Shown here: piece after piece, positions 16,741-26,186 of the stretch
Layout of the letters: each line of letters starts with the position of its first letter
Numbering within the stretch: position 1 is the stretch's first letter
Source: Nocardiopsis mwathae
GTDB lineage: Bacteria > Actinomycetota > Actinomycetes > Streptosporangiales > Streptosporangiaceae
Assembly (NCBI RefSeq): GCF_014201195.1
Contig: NZ_JACHDS010000001.1
Span: 4,030,001-4,094,000, forward strand
Length of the DNA: 64,000 nucleotides
Direction of reading: 5' to 3'
Translations under genes and position numbers: made by a program
Notes under the pieces: model-generated
What the model was told of the DNA's origin: nothing
Databases searched by the model: none
Seen by the model: the letters and a program-made list of their open reading frames with translations, nothing else

Positions 16741-17390
16741 CAGTCGGTGTAGCGGGAGAGGTCCATGGAGCGGGCGATCGCGTCGTAGTCGTCGCTGAGC
16801 CCGGCGTCGGTGATGGCCGCGACGCTGAGCTCCAGGTCCACCTCCGGCACGTACCAGACGCGGGTGTCGAAGCGATCGCCGCCGCAGGAGAGGATCCACG
16901 CCGCGGACTCCACCCGCTCCCCGCTGAGCGCGGTGAAACCGCGGCGGCCCAGGGCGGTCACCGTCTCGGGTTCCTCCCCCTCGACGACCTCCCCGTCGGG
17001 GCACGCCGTCCACGGACGCTCCCACCCGTCCCGGCGGGCGAGGTCGTCGCCCTCGGGGTCGATCAGGCCCTGGCGCGCGGCGCCGGGGACGATGCGCAGC
17101 GCCGTGATCGGGCAGTTCTCGGCCAGGGCGTCGACGTCGCCCGGGGGTGTGAGGCAGTCGTCGGATCGGGTCGAGGACCAGCCCTGCGGCAGCACGAAGT
17201 GGATGAGGTTGCGGTACGCGTAGGGCTGGTCGCCCGATTCGAGGCGGACGCCGTCGGTGCTGGAGGCCACCGGCTGCGCCAGGCCGGGGAGCGTGTCGAC
17301 ATGCGGCGGAGTGCAGCCCGCCGCCAGTACGGTCCCCAGCACGACCAGCCCGGTCGCGCTCCGCCTACGCCCCCCGGCGTCCTCCGTCAT
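16740..17390 (-). CDS. Lipoprotein, sensor-like, function unknown
   Basis: 216 residues, ATG start. A type II signal with lipobox LAAGC places Cys26 as the lipidated residue; the protein should sit on the outer face of the membrane. The mature part has the plan of the extracellular domains of the nearby kinases: an early YRNLIHFVLPQGWSS block, internal Cys-containing loops (SDDCLTPP, ENCPITA, WTACPDG, WILSCGG), and a final AITDAGLSDDYDAIARSMDLSRY helix. It converges on the kinase at 15352 with only 11 bases between stops. It may bind the same kind of ligand as the kinase sensors; that is inference. Confidence 0.7.
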   Translation of the reverse strand: MTEDAGGRRRSATGLVVLGTVLAAGCTPPHVDTLPGLAQPVASSTDGVRLESGDQPYAYRNLIHFVLPQGWSSTRSDDCLTPPGDVDALAENCPITALRIVPGAARQGLIDPEGDDLARRDGWERPWTACPDGEVVEGEEPETVTALGRRGFTALSGERVESAAWILSCGGDRFDTRVWYVPEVDLELSVAAITDAGLSDDYDAIARSMDLSRYTD

Positions 17391-17534
17391 CGCACTCCTG
17401 GATCAGCCCGTCCGCCAACCTGTCGTCGAGGGAGGCGCTCCGCGATGCGGATCATTCCCTCTACGGCCCTGTGCGACCCGCCGCGCGTCCGGAGATCGGT
17501 CCGGGGCGGGGTCGTAGCCGTCCCAACGCCGCTG

Positions 17535-19520
17535 TCAGCGCAGGCGTTCCCGCAACCGCTCGGGTGTGGTGACGGGCAGGTCGCAGGTGAAGCCCTGGCA
17601 GACGTAGGCGGCGGGGGCGCCGTCGACCAGCGGGCGGTCGGCGAGCAGCGGGATGCCTCGGTCGTCGGTTCCGTCACCGCGGGTCACGGCGGTGCCGAAG
17701 GGCGCGTGCAGCAGGGCGGTGCGGTGCAGCCCACGGGTGCGGGGGTCGTCGTCGGGACCGACCACGGCGATCTCCAGGGGGCCGCTGAGCAGTGTCTCGG
17801 CGACCGCCAGCCCCCACCCGGCGAACCGCGCGGCCCTCTCGGCGAGCAGCGACACCGGTGCCAGCGCCGCCTCGGCGGCCTGTCGGTGCCGCGCCGAACC
17901 GGTCAGCCCGGCGTAGGTGAGCAGCGCGCCGGCCGCGGCGAACCAGCCGGACGGCGTCGCGTTGTCCGTGGGGTCGCGGGGGCGGTTGAACAGGGTCTCG
18001 GCGTCATCGGCGGTGTCGTAGAAGCCGCCTTCACCGTCGGCGAAGCGGTCCAGGACGGTGTCGAGCAGACCGCCCGCCGCGGCCACCCACTCGGGTTCCC
18101 CGGTGACGGCGTGCAGCGCCAGCAGGCCCTCGGCGACGTCGCCGTAGTCCTCCAGGACCCCGGCGCTGCCGCCGGCGGCGCCGTCGCGGGAGGTCCGCAG
18201 GATCCGGCCGTCGCGCATGTGCACGTCGCGCAGGAGCCGTGCGGCGGTAGTGGCGTGTTCCACCAGGTCGGGGCGGTCGAAGAGGGCGCCGGCCTCGGCC
18301 AGCGCGGCGATCGCCAGGCCGTTCCAGGCGGCCACGACCTTGTCGTCGCGTTCCGGCCGCACGCGCCGGGCGCGGGCGGCCAGCAGCGCGGCGCGCACCC
18401 GGGCGTGCCGCTCGGTGTCGTCGGGGTCGGTGCGCAGCTGCAGCACTGAGGTGCCGTGTTCGAAGGTGCCGCCGGGGGTGACGCCGTAGAGCCCGGCCGC
18501 CCACCGGCCGTCGTCGTCGCCCAGCACCGCGCTCAGCTGCTCGGGAGTCCAGACGTAGTAGCGGCCCTCCTCGCCCTCGCTGTCGGCGTCCAGCGCCGAG
18601 GCGAAGCCGCCCTCGGCGGTGCGCAGGTCGGCGACCATCCAGTCGAGGGTCTCGCAGGCGACGCGGCGCGCGAGCTCGTCGCCGGTGGTGCGCCACAGGC
18701 GGGTGTAGGCGCGGGCGAGCAGGGCGTTGTCGTACAGCATCTTCTCGAAGTGCGGGACGACCCACGCCGCGTCCACCGCGTAGCGGGCGAACCCGCCGCC
18801 GAGCTGGTCGTACATGCCGCCGCGGGCCATGGCCTCGGCGGTGTGCCCGGCGGCGTCCAGCCCGCGCCGGTCACCGGTGCGGGCGTGGTGGGCCAGGAGG
18901 AAGGACTGCAGCATGGACGGCGGGAACTTGGGGGCGCCGCCGTAGCCGCCGTTGACGGCGTCATAGTCGCGGGCCAGCGCGGCGACGGCGGCGTCGAGCA
19001 CCTCGGGGCCGGGCGGCGCCGCCTTGGGCAGCGACCGGGGGGCGCTGAGCGCCTCCACGACGCGGCGGCCCTGCTCCACGACGCCCTCGCGCTCCTGCTC
19101 CCAGGCACGGGAGACGCCGAGGAGGATGCGCTGGAAGTGTTCGCGCGGGAAATAGGTCCCGCAGTAGAAGGGGGCCCCGTCGGGCGTGGTGAACACCGTC
19201 ATGGGCCAGCCGCCGTGGCCGGTCATGGCCTGGGTGGCCTCCATGTAGACGGCGTCGACGTCGGGGCGCTCCTCCCGGTCGACCTTGATGTTGACGAAAC
19301 CGGCGTTCATCAGGTCGGCGGTGGGCTCGTCCTCGAAGGACTCGTGCGCCATCACGTGGCACCAGTGACAGGCCGCATACCCCACGGACAGCAGGACGGG
19401 GACCTGGCGGCGCCGGGCCTCGGCGAAGGCCTCCTCGCCCCAGGGCCACCAGTGGACGGGGTTCTGGGCGTGCTGCAGGAGGTAGGGGCTGGTCGCGTCG
19501 GCGAGGCGATTGGCGGACAT
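17535..19520 (-). CDS. Thioredoxin-like DUF255 protein (YyaL/Spermatogenesis-associated 20 family)
   Basis: 661 residues, ATG start. The N-terminal DUF255 domain starts [19 protein letters not shown] and has the thioredoxin-like active site CHWC at 51-54, followed by DREERPDVD and [13 protein letters not shown]. The rest is an (alpha/alpha)6 barrel resembling glycosidase/N-acylglucosamine epimerase folds, with [15 protein letters not shown] and [12 protein letters not shown]. Redox or sugar-linked roles have been proposed for the family but no reaction is established. Position beside the mca gene matches M. tuberculosis Rv1084. Confidence 0.9.
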   Translation of the reverse strand: MSANRLADATSPYLLQHAQNPVHWWPWGEEAFAEARRRQVPVLLSVGYAACHWCHVMAHESFEDEPTADLMNAGFVNIKVDREERPDVDAVYMEATQAMTGHGGWPMTVFTTPDGAPFYCGTYFPREHFQRILLGVSRAWEQEREGVVEQGRRVVEALSAPRSLPKAAPPGPEVLDAAVAALARDYDAVNGGYGGAPKFPPSMLQSFLLAHHARTGDRRGLDAAGHTAEAMARGGMYDQLGGGFARYAVDAAWVVPHFEKMLYDNALLARAYTRLWRTTGDELARRVACETLDWMVADLRTAEGGFASALDADSEGEEGRYYVWTPEQLSAVLGDDDGRWAAGLYGVTPGGTFEHGTSVLQLRTDPDDTERHARVRAALLAARARRVRPERDDKVVAAWNGLAIAALAEAGALFDRPDLVEHATTAARLLRDVHMRDGRILRTSRDGAAGGSAGVLEDYGDVAEGLLALHAVTGEPEWVAAAGGLLDTVLDRFADGEGGFYDTADDAETLFNRPRDPTDNATPSGWFAAAGALLTYAGLTGSARHRQAAEAALAPVSLLAERAARFAGWGLAVAETLLSGPLEIAVVGPDDDPRTRGLHRTALLHAPFGTAVTRGDGTDDRGIPLLADRPLVDGAPAAYVCQGFTCDLPVTTPERLRERLR

Positions 19521-19568
19521 GTCCCCACTCTGCCCGAGGAGGGCGGGTCCGACACCCGGGGGCGGGGG

Positions 19569-19853
19569 TCAGGGCTTGCGGTCGTCGGGGCCGCTCTCGT
19601 CCTTGGGGCCCTCGCCCCCGGGTTCCTCGCGCTTCTCGGGCTGCGCTTCCTCGGGTCGCGCTTCCTCGGCCTTCGCGTCCTCGGGGTCGAACTCCTTGCC
19701 CTTGACGCCGCCCAGTTTCCTGGTCATGGACTTCATCAGCAGGTAGAGGCAGAACGCGATCAGGGCGATGACGATGAACCCGAGCACCCCGGGGGTGATG
19801 GCGTCGACGTCGAGGTCGACGTCGGTCTGGGCGAGGACGAGAGCGGACTTCAT
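19569..19853 (-). CDS. Small single-pass membrane protein
   Basis: 94 residues, ATG start. One membrane helix (about 22-42, VLGFIVIALIAFCLYLLM) is followed by a basic KSMTRKLGG segment and a highly charged Glu/Lys/Pro-rich cytosolic tail. It lies four bases from the mca stop and on the same strand, so the two are probably co-transcribed. The position equals that of Rv1083 in M. tuberculosis. Function is unknown. Confidence 0.75.
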   Translation of the reverse strand: MKSALVLAQTDVDLDVDAITPGVLGFIVIALIAFCLYLLMKSMTRKLGGVKGKEFDPEDAKAEEARPEEAQPEKREEPGGEGPKDESGPDDRKP

Positions 19854-19857
19854 GCCG

Positions 19858-20736
19858 CTATGCTCTCACCCCTTCACGCACACCCGCGAACAGGTCGTCC
19901 TCGGGAATGTCGCTGTCCACGAGGGAGCGGGCCAGATGGTAGTCCTCGTACGGCCAGGCCTCGCGCTGGACGTCCAAGGGTACGGCGAACCAGAATCCGT
20001 TGGGGTCGATCTGGGTGGCGTGCGCGATCAGCGCGCGGTCGCGGGTTTCGAAGTACTCCTCGCAGCGGACCTGGGTGGTGATGTCCCACTCGGGCCAGTC
20101 GCGCTCGTCGATGCGCTCCATCCACTCCTTGTAAGGGTTCTCCAGGCCGCGCTGCTCCAGCAGCTTGGAGATGGCCTCGAAGCGGGCACGGGGGAAGGAG
20201 ACGTGGTAGTAGAGCTTGAGGGGCTGCCACGGGTCGCCGGCCTCGGGGTAGCGCTCCGGGTCGCCCGCGGCGTCGAAGGCCTCGACCGAGACCTTGTGCG
20301 TCATGATGTGGTCGGGGTGCGGGTAACCGCCGTTCTCGTCGTAGGTGATCATCACGTGCGGCTTGAAGGAGCGCACGGAGCGGACCAGCGGTTCGGAGGC
20401 GGCGTCGAGCGGCTGCAGCGCGAAGCAGCCCTCGGGCAGCGGGGGCAGCGGGTCGCCTTCGGGCAGGCCGGAGTCGACGAATCCGCTGAACTCCTGGTGG
20501 ACGCCGAGGATCTGCCGTGCCTCGGCCATCTCCTTGCGGCGGACCTCGCCGATGTTGGCGACGATCTCCGGGCGGTCCATGGCGGGGTTCAGGATGGAGC
20601 CGCGCTCTCCTCCGGTCAGTGTGACGACCAGCACTTCGGCGCCCTCACGGACGTAGCGCGCCATGGTCGCGGCGCCCTTGCTGGACTCATCATCAGGGTG
20701 GGCATGAACGGCCATCAGCCGCAAGCGCTCGGACAA
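19858..20736 (-). CDS. mca: Mycothiol S-conjugate amidase
   Basis: 292 residues from a TTG at 20736 with aaggggat nine bases upstream. This start gives MSERLRLMAVHAHPDD, which aligns with the start of the M. tuberculosis enzyme (288 residues); the frame stays open to 20802 without support. A PIG-L family zinc amidase, it cleaves mycothiol S-conjugates into a mercapturic acid for export and glucosaminyl-inositol for recycling. The zinc site is visible as AHPDDES near the start and YPHPDH in the middle. Other family blocks are TLTGGERGSILNPAM, GFVDSGLP, TYDENGGYPHPDH and AHATQIDPNGFWF. The latter and the length favour Mca over the deacetylase MshB. Confidence 0.93.
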   Translation of the reverse strand: MSERLRLMAVHAHPDDESSKGAATMARYVREGAEVLVVTLTGGERGSILNPAMDRPEIVANIGEVRRKEMAEARQILGVHQEFSGFVDSGLPEGDPLPPLPEGCFALQPLDAASEPLVRSVRSFKPHVMITYDENGGYPHPDHIMTHKVSVEAFDAAGDPERYPEAGDPWQPLKLYYHVSFPRARFEAISKLLEQRGLENPYKEWMERIDERDWPEWDITTQVRCEEYFETRDRALIAHATQIDPNGFWFAVPLDVQREAWPYEDYHLARSLVDSDIPEDDLFAGVREGVRA

Positions 20737-20906
20737 CGGACGAATCCCCTTGGATAGTCGCGGAAGGAAGATGCGATCGACCGCTCCGCCACGACAGGCC
20801 ACCGCGCTCCCGGCCTTGCGAACTCGCGAGGAGCGGGGGTGGAGCGGGAGTCACTCAGGACGGAGCTATCTTAGACAACGTAGACCGCACGTTCGGAGAT
20901 TCCCGT

Positions 20907-21320
20907 ATGCCCGACAGCCCTTCCACTCCCATGCCCGACGCCGCCGAACCGGCCCGGGGTATGAGGCGTCTCTACGGGAACAAGCCGTTCATCTTCCTGA
21001 TGGGTCTGCTGGGCGCCGGGATCTTCACCGTGGGGTGGGGGTCGGCGCTGATGAGCTACGGGGGCCATACCGGCGCCGCCTTCCAGGTGATCTCCTGGAA
21101 GGTCGAGTCCGCCGATGAGGCCACGGTCACCTTCCAGGTGAACAGCTCCAAGCCCGCGGTCTGTGTGATCAGGGCCGTCGACGCGCACCACGTTGAGGTC
21201 GGGCAGGCCCGCGTGGAGGTCAAGGCCGGAAACCGCAGCGTCACCACCAACGTTGACACGGTTCGTTCGGCTTCGGCGGTAGAAGTGACCTCGTGCAGGG
21301 AACAAGCTTCGTCAGAGTAG
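20907..21320 (+). CDS. DUF4307 membrane protein
   Basis: 137 residues, ATG start with cggaga upstream. A short charged N-terminus (RRLYGNKPF) precedes one membrane helix (about 29-50), then an extracytoplasmic beta domain with the DUF4307 hallmarks: FQVISWKVESADEATVTFQV, AVCVIRA, and a final VTSCREQ giving a Cys pair. It is divergent from mca and upstream of greA, the same place as Rv1081c. Function is unknown; conservation next to mycothiol and transcription genes is a matter of gene order only. Confidence 0.85.
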   Translation: MPDSPSTPMPDAAEPARGMRRLYGNKPFIFLMGLLGAGIFTVGWGSALMSYGGHTGAAFQVISWKVESADEATVTFQVNSSKPAVCVIRAVDAHHVEVGQARVEVKAGNRSVTTNVDTVRSASAVEVTSCREQASSE

Positions 21321-21588
21321 TCCCTTCGGGGAGAAGCCCTCGTCGAGCCGGGATCGGTGCCGATCCCACCCCTGCCAGCCGATGTCCACCCCTGCCCCGC
21401 CGCCGGCCGCCGCCGGCCTTCGCCCCCGCTCCGCACACCGCCCGGACCGGATCCACACGTGCCGGGTATGCGTGCTGGTGAGGGGTTTCGAAGGGCCGGA
21501 CCGCCCAGGGCGCGCGGTGATAATCTCGTAAGTTCATCTGCGGCCGGATGGCGGTTCGCAGTTACTAGACGCACCAAAGGGAGTTCCC

Positions 21589-22089
21589 GTGACCGAGACC
21601 CGCGATGACAACGTCACCTGGCTGACTCAGGAGGCGTATGACCGGCTCAAGGCGGAGCTGGAGCACCTGTCGGGGCCTGGTCGCATCGAGATCGCCGACA
21701 AGATCGAAGCCGCCCGTGAGGAGGGTGACCTCAGGGAGAACGGCGGCTACCACGCCGCCAAGGAGGAGCAGGGCAAGATCGAGGCCCGCATCGCGCAGCT
21801 GCAGGGCATCCTGCGCACCGCGCGCGTGGGGGAGGCCCCCCGCAAGGCGGGCGAAGTCGGCCCCGGTATGACCGTGACCGTCAAGTTCGAAGGGGACGAC
21901 GAGGAGATCACGTTCCTGCTCGCCTCCCGGGAGGAGAGCGGGGCTCCGATCGACGTCTACTCCCCCAAGTCGCCGCTGGGGAGCGCGATCACGGGCAAGA
22001 AGATCGGTGATTCGGCGAAGTACACCCTGCCGAACGGCAAGAGCCTGAAGGTGGACATCATCGACGCCGTCCCCTACGGCGGCGCATAG
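21589..22089 (+). CDS. greA: Transcription elongation factor GreA
   Basis: 166 residues, GTG at 21589 with aagggag upstream. The N-terminal antiparallel coiled coil (about 12-78) contains the acidic tip EEGDLRENGGYHAAKEEQ whose Asp and Glu reach the RNA polymerase active site to stimulate cleavage of backtracked transcript. The C-terminal FKBP-like domain (about 88-160) ends SPLGSAITGKKIGD and VDIIDAVPYG. A gataat hexamer at 21519-21524 is a candidate -10. A terminator follows the gene. Confidence 0.96.
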   Translation: MTETRDDNVTWLTQEAYDRLKAELEHLSGPGRIEIADKIEAAREEGDLRENGGYHAAKEEQGKIEARIAQLQGILRTARVGEAPRKAGEVGPGMTVTVKFEGDDEEITFLLASREESGAPIDVYSPKSPLGSAITGKKIGDSAKYTLPNGKSLKVDIIDAVPYGGA

Positions 22090-22103
22090 CCCTCAACGTA
22101 ATC

Positions 22104-22136
22104 GCGGAGGGGGTGGCCACGAGCCACCCCTTCCGC
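22104..22136 (+). terminator. Terminator after greA
   Basis: 14-bp stem (gcggagggggtggc / gccaccccttccgc, one G-T pair) with loop cacga. Confidence 0.7.
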
Positions 22137-22211
22137 GTTGGGGGGACACCGGCGATGCGGCCGCTCCCCCCGACCCCCGCCGTCCCGGCCACACCGTCGG
22201 CGGGGGTCGGG

Positions 22212-22217
22212 CATAAT
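22212..22217 (+). promoter_or_regulatory. Candidate -10 for leaderless RDD transcript
   Basis: cataat ends six bases before the ATG at 22224, and no ribosome site is present in between or upstream. Confidence 0.4.
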
Positions 22218-22223
22218 GCCGCG

Positions 22224-22766
22224 ATGACCACTCCTTCATGGAATGCCCCGAAACACGGTCATCCCGCACCCGGCGGCCCGCCTCCACCGGGACAGCACGG
22301 CGGGTACGGCGGTTACGGCCCACTTCCTGCGGCCTACCCCAACGGCCCGATACCCGCGGACGCGTCCGGGTACGGATACGCCCGGCCCTGGTACGGAACG
22401 CCGTACCCCGGTGGCCCCGGATACGCCCCCGGCCCCGCGCTCGCGAGCTACGGTCGGCGGGTGGGCGCGCACCTGATCGACCTGGTGATCATCTTCGCCC
22501 TCTTGGCCGGCGTCTTCGCGGTCGGCGGCCTGGGCATCGGGGCCGTGGCCGGGGACGGCCCGGTGGCGGGGTACGTCGTGGTCCCCCTGTTCTTGCTGAC
22601 CTATGTCGGCGCGTTCGCGTCCGCCTTCTGCTACCGCTGGCTCTGCCACGCCAAGTCCGGGCAGACGCTGGGCAAGCGCGCCCTGGGCATCCAGGTCGTC
22701 GCCCGGCAGACCCTGCACGACAAGACCGCCGACACGATCGTGATCGAGAAACCGCAGACACCGTGA
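22224..22766 (+). CDS. RDD-family membrane protein, internally shortened
   Basis: 180 residues, ATG with no ribosome site. A Pro/Gly/Tyr-rich N-terminus (about 1-75) precedes the RDD domain: YGRRVGAHLIDLVIIF with the family Arg and Asp, then two further hydrophobic helices. After KSGQTLGKRALGIQVV the sequence jumps straight to ARQTLHDKTADTIV. Most RDD proteins, including the next gene, have about 45-50 residues and one more helix between these blocks. It may therefore be a deleted or specialised partner. Its last four bases overlap the start of the second RDD gene (GTGA, 22763-22766), which implies translational coupling. Position fits Rv1078 (pra). Confidence 0.82.
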   Translation: MTTPSWNAPKHGHPAPGGPPPPGQHGGYGGYGPLPAAYPNGPIPADASGYGYARPWYGTPYPGGPGYAPGPALASYGRRVGAHLIDLVIIFALLAGVFAVGGLGIGAVAGDGPVAGYVVVPLFLLTYVGAFASAFCYRWLCHAKSGQTLGKRALGIQVVARQTLHDKTADTIVIEKPQTP

Positions 22767-23362
22767 ACACTCCTCCCTGGCACACGCCCCCGCCCCATGG
22801 TCCGCCGCCCTACGGTCCCCCGCCGCTTCCCGGGTCGGCCCCGGCCCACACCCCCGAGCCGGCTCCGGCCGGATTCTGGCCGCGGGTGGTCGCACGGATC
22901 GTCGACTACATCGTGCTGGCCGTCTTCGCCTTCGCCTTCTTCCTCGTGGTGACGCTGGTCATCTCCGCCGCCAACCCCGAGGGGCTGGAGGCGCAGCTGT
23001 CGGAGGACTACTACAACGTCTGGGCGATGCTCTGGTTCTTCGGCTGGGGCATCCTGCTCTTCTTCTACGACTGGCTGTTCCACATCGCCTGGGGGCGCAC
23101 GCTCGGCCAGCTGCTGATGGGGCTGCGGGTCGTGCGTGCCGAGGACGGCGGGCGGCTGCGGCAGGGCCAGGCCGTCGGCCGGGCCGCGCTCTTCGGACTG
23201 CCGCACAGCGTGCTGTGCCTCGGGCACGTGTGGGTGGTGGTCGACTGCCTCTTCGCCGGGTCCGAGAACGGACGCCGCCAGGCGCTGCACGACAAGGCGG
23301 CGCGGACCATGGTCGTCAGCACCCGCCGCCCGGCCGGACCTCCGCCCTACTACGCCGCCTAG
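22763..23362 (+). CDS. RDD-family membrane protein, full length
   Basis: 199 residues, GTG inside the stop of the preceding gene. A Pro/His-rich N-terminus (about 1-38) leads into GFWPRVVARIVDYIVL (RDD first helix), a second helix pair around WAMLWFFGWGILLFFYDWLF, WGRTLGQLLMGLRVV, and the third helix in the segment missing from its neighbour, closing with RRQALHDKAARTMVV. RDD proteins are membrane proteins of mostly unknown function, some linked to ion exchange. The stop codon overlaps by four bases the end of the convergent gene at 23359. Confidence 0.88.
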   Translation: MNTPPWHTPPPHGPPPYGPPPLPGSAPAHTPEPAPAGFWPRVVARIVDYIVLAVFAFAFFLVVTLVISAANPEGLEAQLSEDYYNVWAMLWFFGWGILLFFYDWLFHIAWGRTLGQLLMGLRVVRAEDGGRLRQGQAVGRAALFGLPHSVLCLGHVWVVVDCLFAGSENGRRQALHDKAARTMVVSTRRPAGPPPYYAA

Positions 23363-24888
23363 TTCTCAGTGTCCTCGGCGCCGTCCGGGGCGGACGGTGC
23401 CGGGGAGTGGTCCTCCGCGGGCTCCTCGGCCGCCTCCGCCCCGCCGTCCTCCTCGGCCTCCGGCCCCTCGCACGCGGGGGCGGTGTGGCCGCCGCGGACG
23501 AAGGCCGCCGGGACGTAGTCGCCCTCGCCGATCCGGTACCAGACGTCACTCTCCCCCTGCGGGCCGGTCGCGCGGTCCCCCGACACCTGGCAGATGACGT
23601 CGACGTTGGCCTTGTGCGCGGCCAGCCCGCTGGCCGGGAAGGCCGCACCCGGTCCCGGGCGGACGATCACCGGGTCGGTTTCGGAGGCGGTGCCGATCTC
23701 GGCGCGGTGGGCGTAGGTGGCGGTCCACAGGTAGTCGACGTCCACCCACGCGTTGTCCCGCAGGCCCAGCGCCTCCCGGAAGGCGCCGTCGGCGAGGTCG
23801 ATCCCGGCGGGGTTGCGCACCTTGCGTCCGAAGCCGTCGGCACCCCCGTTGTGGCCGTCGCGGTGCGCCGCCTGTGCCTGGGGTGTGCCGCGGGGCAGGT
23901 CGTTCCACATCTCCCGGCCGTCGTTCCAGTAGTCGTCCCTGATGTTCCACGGCCCCACGTCCCACACCGGCATGTAGGCGCAGCGCCGGTTGCCGCCCGT
24001 CGTGCACACCCGCACCGTGTACTCGCCGCCGCCGCGGGCCGCCAGTCCGCGCCGTGAGGGCAGCGCGACGAAATGGTCGTGCACGCGGACCCGGTGGCCG
24101 TTCGCGGTGGTGCCGCCGACCAGGCCGATCCGGGTGGCGAAGACCCGCGCCGAGAACGGCTCGCCCGCGTCCTCGGCCTCGCTGTCGTCGGCGGGCGCGT
24201 GCGCCGGTCCCGGGCGGATGCGGACACCGTGCAGCGCGGCGTCGGCGTCGGCGCCCTCGGTGATCCCGACCCGCACCTGCACTCCCTCGGCCGGTGCGGC
24301 CAAGGCGACCCACCGGCCGTTCACGCGCGAGGTCGTCGCCGTCGGCCCGGTCCGCCGCGCCACGGTGCCCGGGCCGCGCGCCTCCCGCCACTCGGTCCAG
24401 ATCCCGTCCGGGCGCAGGCCGCGCACCTCGATCCGGAAACCCGCGGGGTCGCCGGCGGCGTCCACCGCGACCTCGACGGAGGACACGGGGTCGTCGAGGT
24501 CGTGTACGGGGAAGGTGGCCGTGGCGGCGCCGACCTCACGTTCCAGCGTGCGCGGCAGCGCCGTGCGCGTGTCGGGGGCGAGCCTGTCGGCCGGCCGCCC
24601 GGTGCCGGATTCGCGCAGGGACGCCACCAGCGGCATGTCGCCGTCCCGGCCGCTGCCGCGCCCGCGGCCGTCGCGGCCGTCGCGCCGGACGCGGATGCGG
24701 TCGCCGTCGAGGACGGCGCCGACCCGGTCGGCGGCGGTCAGGTCTTCCTCGATCCACTCCCCGCCCGCACCGTAGGGCTGCGTTCGGGCCACTGCGGCCG
24801 CCTCGCGCTCCCCCGCCGGCAGCGACGCGAGCGTGAGCGCTCCGATCGCGGCGACCGCGACGGCGCGCAATAGCCAGGCATGCGACAT
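23359..24888 (-). CDS. Large secreted protein, family common in Streptomyces, function unknown
   Basis: 509 residues from the ATG at 24888, with ggggg seven bases upstream. A Sec signal (LLRAVAVAAIGALTLASLPAGE) exports it. The first half contains a beta-sandwich-like region (WIEEDL...GFRIEVRGLRPDGIWTEWREA) resembling the N-terminal part of actinomycete amidases. The second half carries a well-conserved block: HDHFVALPSRRGL, RCAYMPVWDVGPWNIRDDYWN, MWNDLPRGTPQAQ, and NPAGIDLADGAF. The tail (about 420-505) may be an SH3-like wall-binding segment and then an acidic Glu/Ala run. A peptidoglycan-related role is plausible but no catalytic site can be named. Confidence 0.75.
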   Translation of the reverse strand: MSHAWLLRAVAVAAIGALTLASLPAGEREAAAVARTQPYGAGGEWIEEDLTAADRVGAVLDGDRIRVRRDGRDGRGRGSGRDGDMPLVASLRESGTGRPADRLAPDTRTALPRTLEREVGAATATFPVHDLDDPVSSVEVAVDAAGDPAGFRIEVRGLRPDGIWTEWREARGPGTVARRTGPTATTSRVNGRWVALAAPAEGVQVRVGITEGADADAALHGVRIRPGPAHAPADDSEAEDAGEPFSARVFATRIGLVGGTTANGHRVRVHDHFVALPSRRGLAARGGGEYTVRVCTTGGNRRCAYMPVWDVGPWNIRDDYWNDGREMWNDLPRGTPQAQAAHRDGHNGGADGFGRKVRNPAGIDLADGAFREALGLRDNAWVDVDYLWTATYAHRAEIGTASETDPVIVRPGPGAAFPASGLAAHKANVDVICQVSGDRATGPQGESDVWYRIGEGDYVPAAFVRGGHTAPACEGPEAEEDGGAEAAEEPAEDHSPAPSAPDGAEDTEN

Positions 24889-25025
24889 GATGACCCCCAA
24901 CGGCGCCTTTGCGCCACTCTCAGTAAGCATTACCTGACATGGGGTCGCATAATTGGCGCGCCGGGCACCGCGGACGCCGGGGTAAAAATCGGTCTAAGCC
25001 GTCGTCAACGCGGCAACCCCGCCGC

Positions 25026-26186
25026 TCACGCCTCGAAAGTGAGCAGACAGGCGGTGAACCCGTGCACGTGGTTGCGGCCGGCCACCGGGCCGATCTCGCC
25101 CGCCGCGAAGAAGCCGCCCACGGCGTCGATGCCGAGCGCCTGGCGGACCATCCGGACGTCGTGGTCGGCGCTGGGGAACAGCGTGGCTCCGCGACCGTTG
25201 CAGGAGAAGAGGAGTGCGGCGGCGCTGCGGCCGTCGGTGTCCTCGTCGAACATGCGCAGCCGCTCGCGCAGGTCGGTGCCGGCGGTGTCGCGGTCGCGGA
25301 CCTGGAACCGCACCGTCTGGCCGACCTCCACCATGTCGCCGATGGTGATCGTGCCCAGTTCGGGGTCGGCGGCCACCACGGAGCGCACCAGGAAGTCCCC
25401 GCGCTCGTGGCGGTCGGCGTACTCGTCCATGGCGATGCCGATGTGCAGGCCCTGTGCGGCCAGCTCCTGCTCCTCCGGCGGCAGCGCGTTGATCAGCTGC
25501 TCCAGCCGCTCGTAGGCGGGGGCACCGGCGAGCTCCAGGATCATGTTGCCGTCGGACTTGGTGACCGCCATGGCCGGGCCCACCGGGCGGCAGCCCTGGC
25601 TGACCATCGTGCCGACGATCCCCGAACCGCCCAGCAGCAGCCCGACGGCGCCGCACTCGGCGATCTCGCCGTCGGCGAAGAGCCGCACCGATCCCGGCCC
25701 GTGCGCGCCACTGGCGAGCCCGCCGACGAACGGCAGGCCGCCCAGGGCGTCGGTGGACCGCTCGACGAACGCCTGCGTCGGGAACTCGTAGGGGTCCACC
25801 AGGAGCAGCGCCGCCTGGTCGACCGGTGACGGTTCGTGCATGCCGACCACGGCGAGGTGGTCGCCGTCGGGCACGGTGTCCAGCCGGAAGGGGGTGATGG
25901 TGACCGACGGCATCCGGGCCGCCCACACGCTCACCGCGCCCTGGTCCTCCACGCCGCGGCCGCCGCCGATGACGCCGCCGGAGGTGCAGCCGATGGTCAC
26001 CGCGCCGTCCGCGAGCGCCATGACGCGCTCGGCGGCCAGCACCACCTCCTCCTGGTCGGCACCGCTGATCCAGAAGCAGATGAGGTCCGCCGGGCCCTCA
26101 ATCGGGCGCACGGCGGCGAGCACCGCCCGCTCGGCGGCGCTCACGAGGTCCGCACCCGTCGCCAGAGCATCACCGAACCTGGCCAC
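25026..26186 (-). CDS. FIST N/C domain sensor protein
   Basis: 386 residues, GTG start. The FIST N domain (about 30-215) carries GAVTIGCTSGGVIGGG and the LLLVDPYEFP block. The FIST C domain (about 225-375) contains VAADPELGTITIGDMVEVGQTVRFQVRD and the diagnostic AALLFSCNGRGATLF. The C-terminus ends GGFFAAGEIGPVAGRNHVHGFT. FIST domains are thought to bind small ligands such as amino acids and usually act as cytosolic input modules. This one stands alone without an attached signalling domain, divergent from the MoxR/VWA operon across 275 bases. Confidence 0.92.
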   Translation of the reverse strand: MARFGDALATGADLVSAAERAVLAAVRPIEGPADLICFWISGADQEEVVLAAERVMALADGAVTIGCTSGGVIGGGRGVEDQGAVSVWAARMPSVTITPFRLDTVPDGDHLAVVGMHEPSPVDQAALLLVDPYEFPTQAFVERSTDALGGLPFVGGLASGAHGPGSVRLFADGEIAECGAVGLLLGGSGIVGTMVSQGCRPVGPAMAVTKSDGNMILELAGAPAYERLEQLINALPPEEQELAAQGLHIGIAMDEYADRHERGDFLVRSVVAADPELGTITIGDMVEVGQTVRFQVRDRDTAGTDLRERLRMFDEDTDGRSAAALLFSCNGRGATLFPSADHDVRMVRQALGIDAVGGFFAAGEIGPVAGRNHVHGFTACLLTFEA

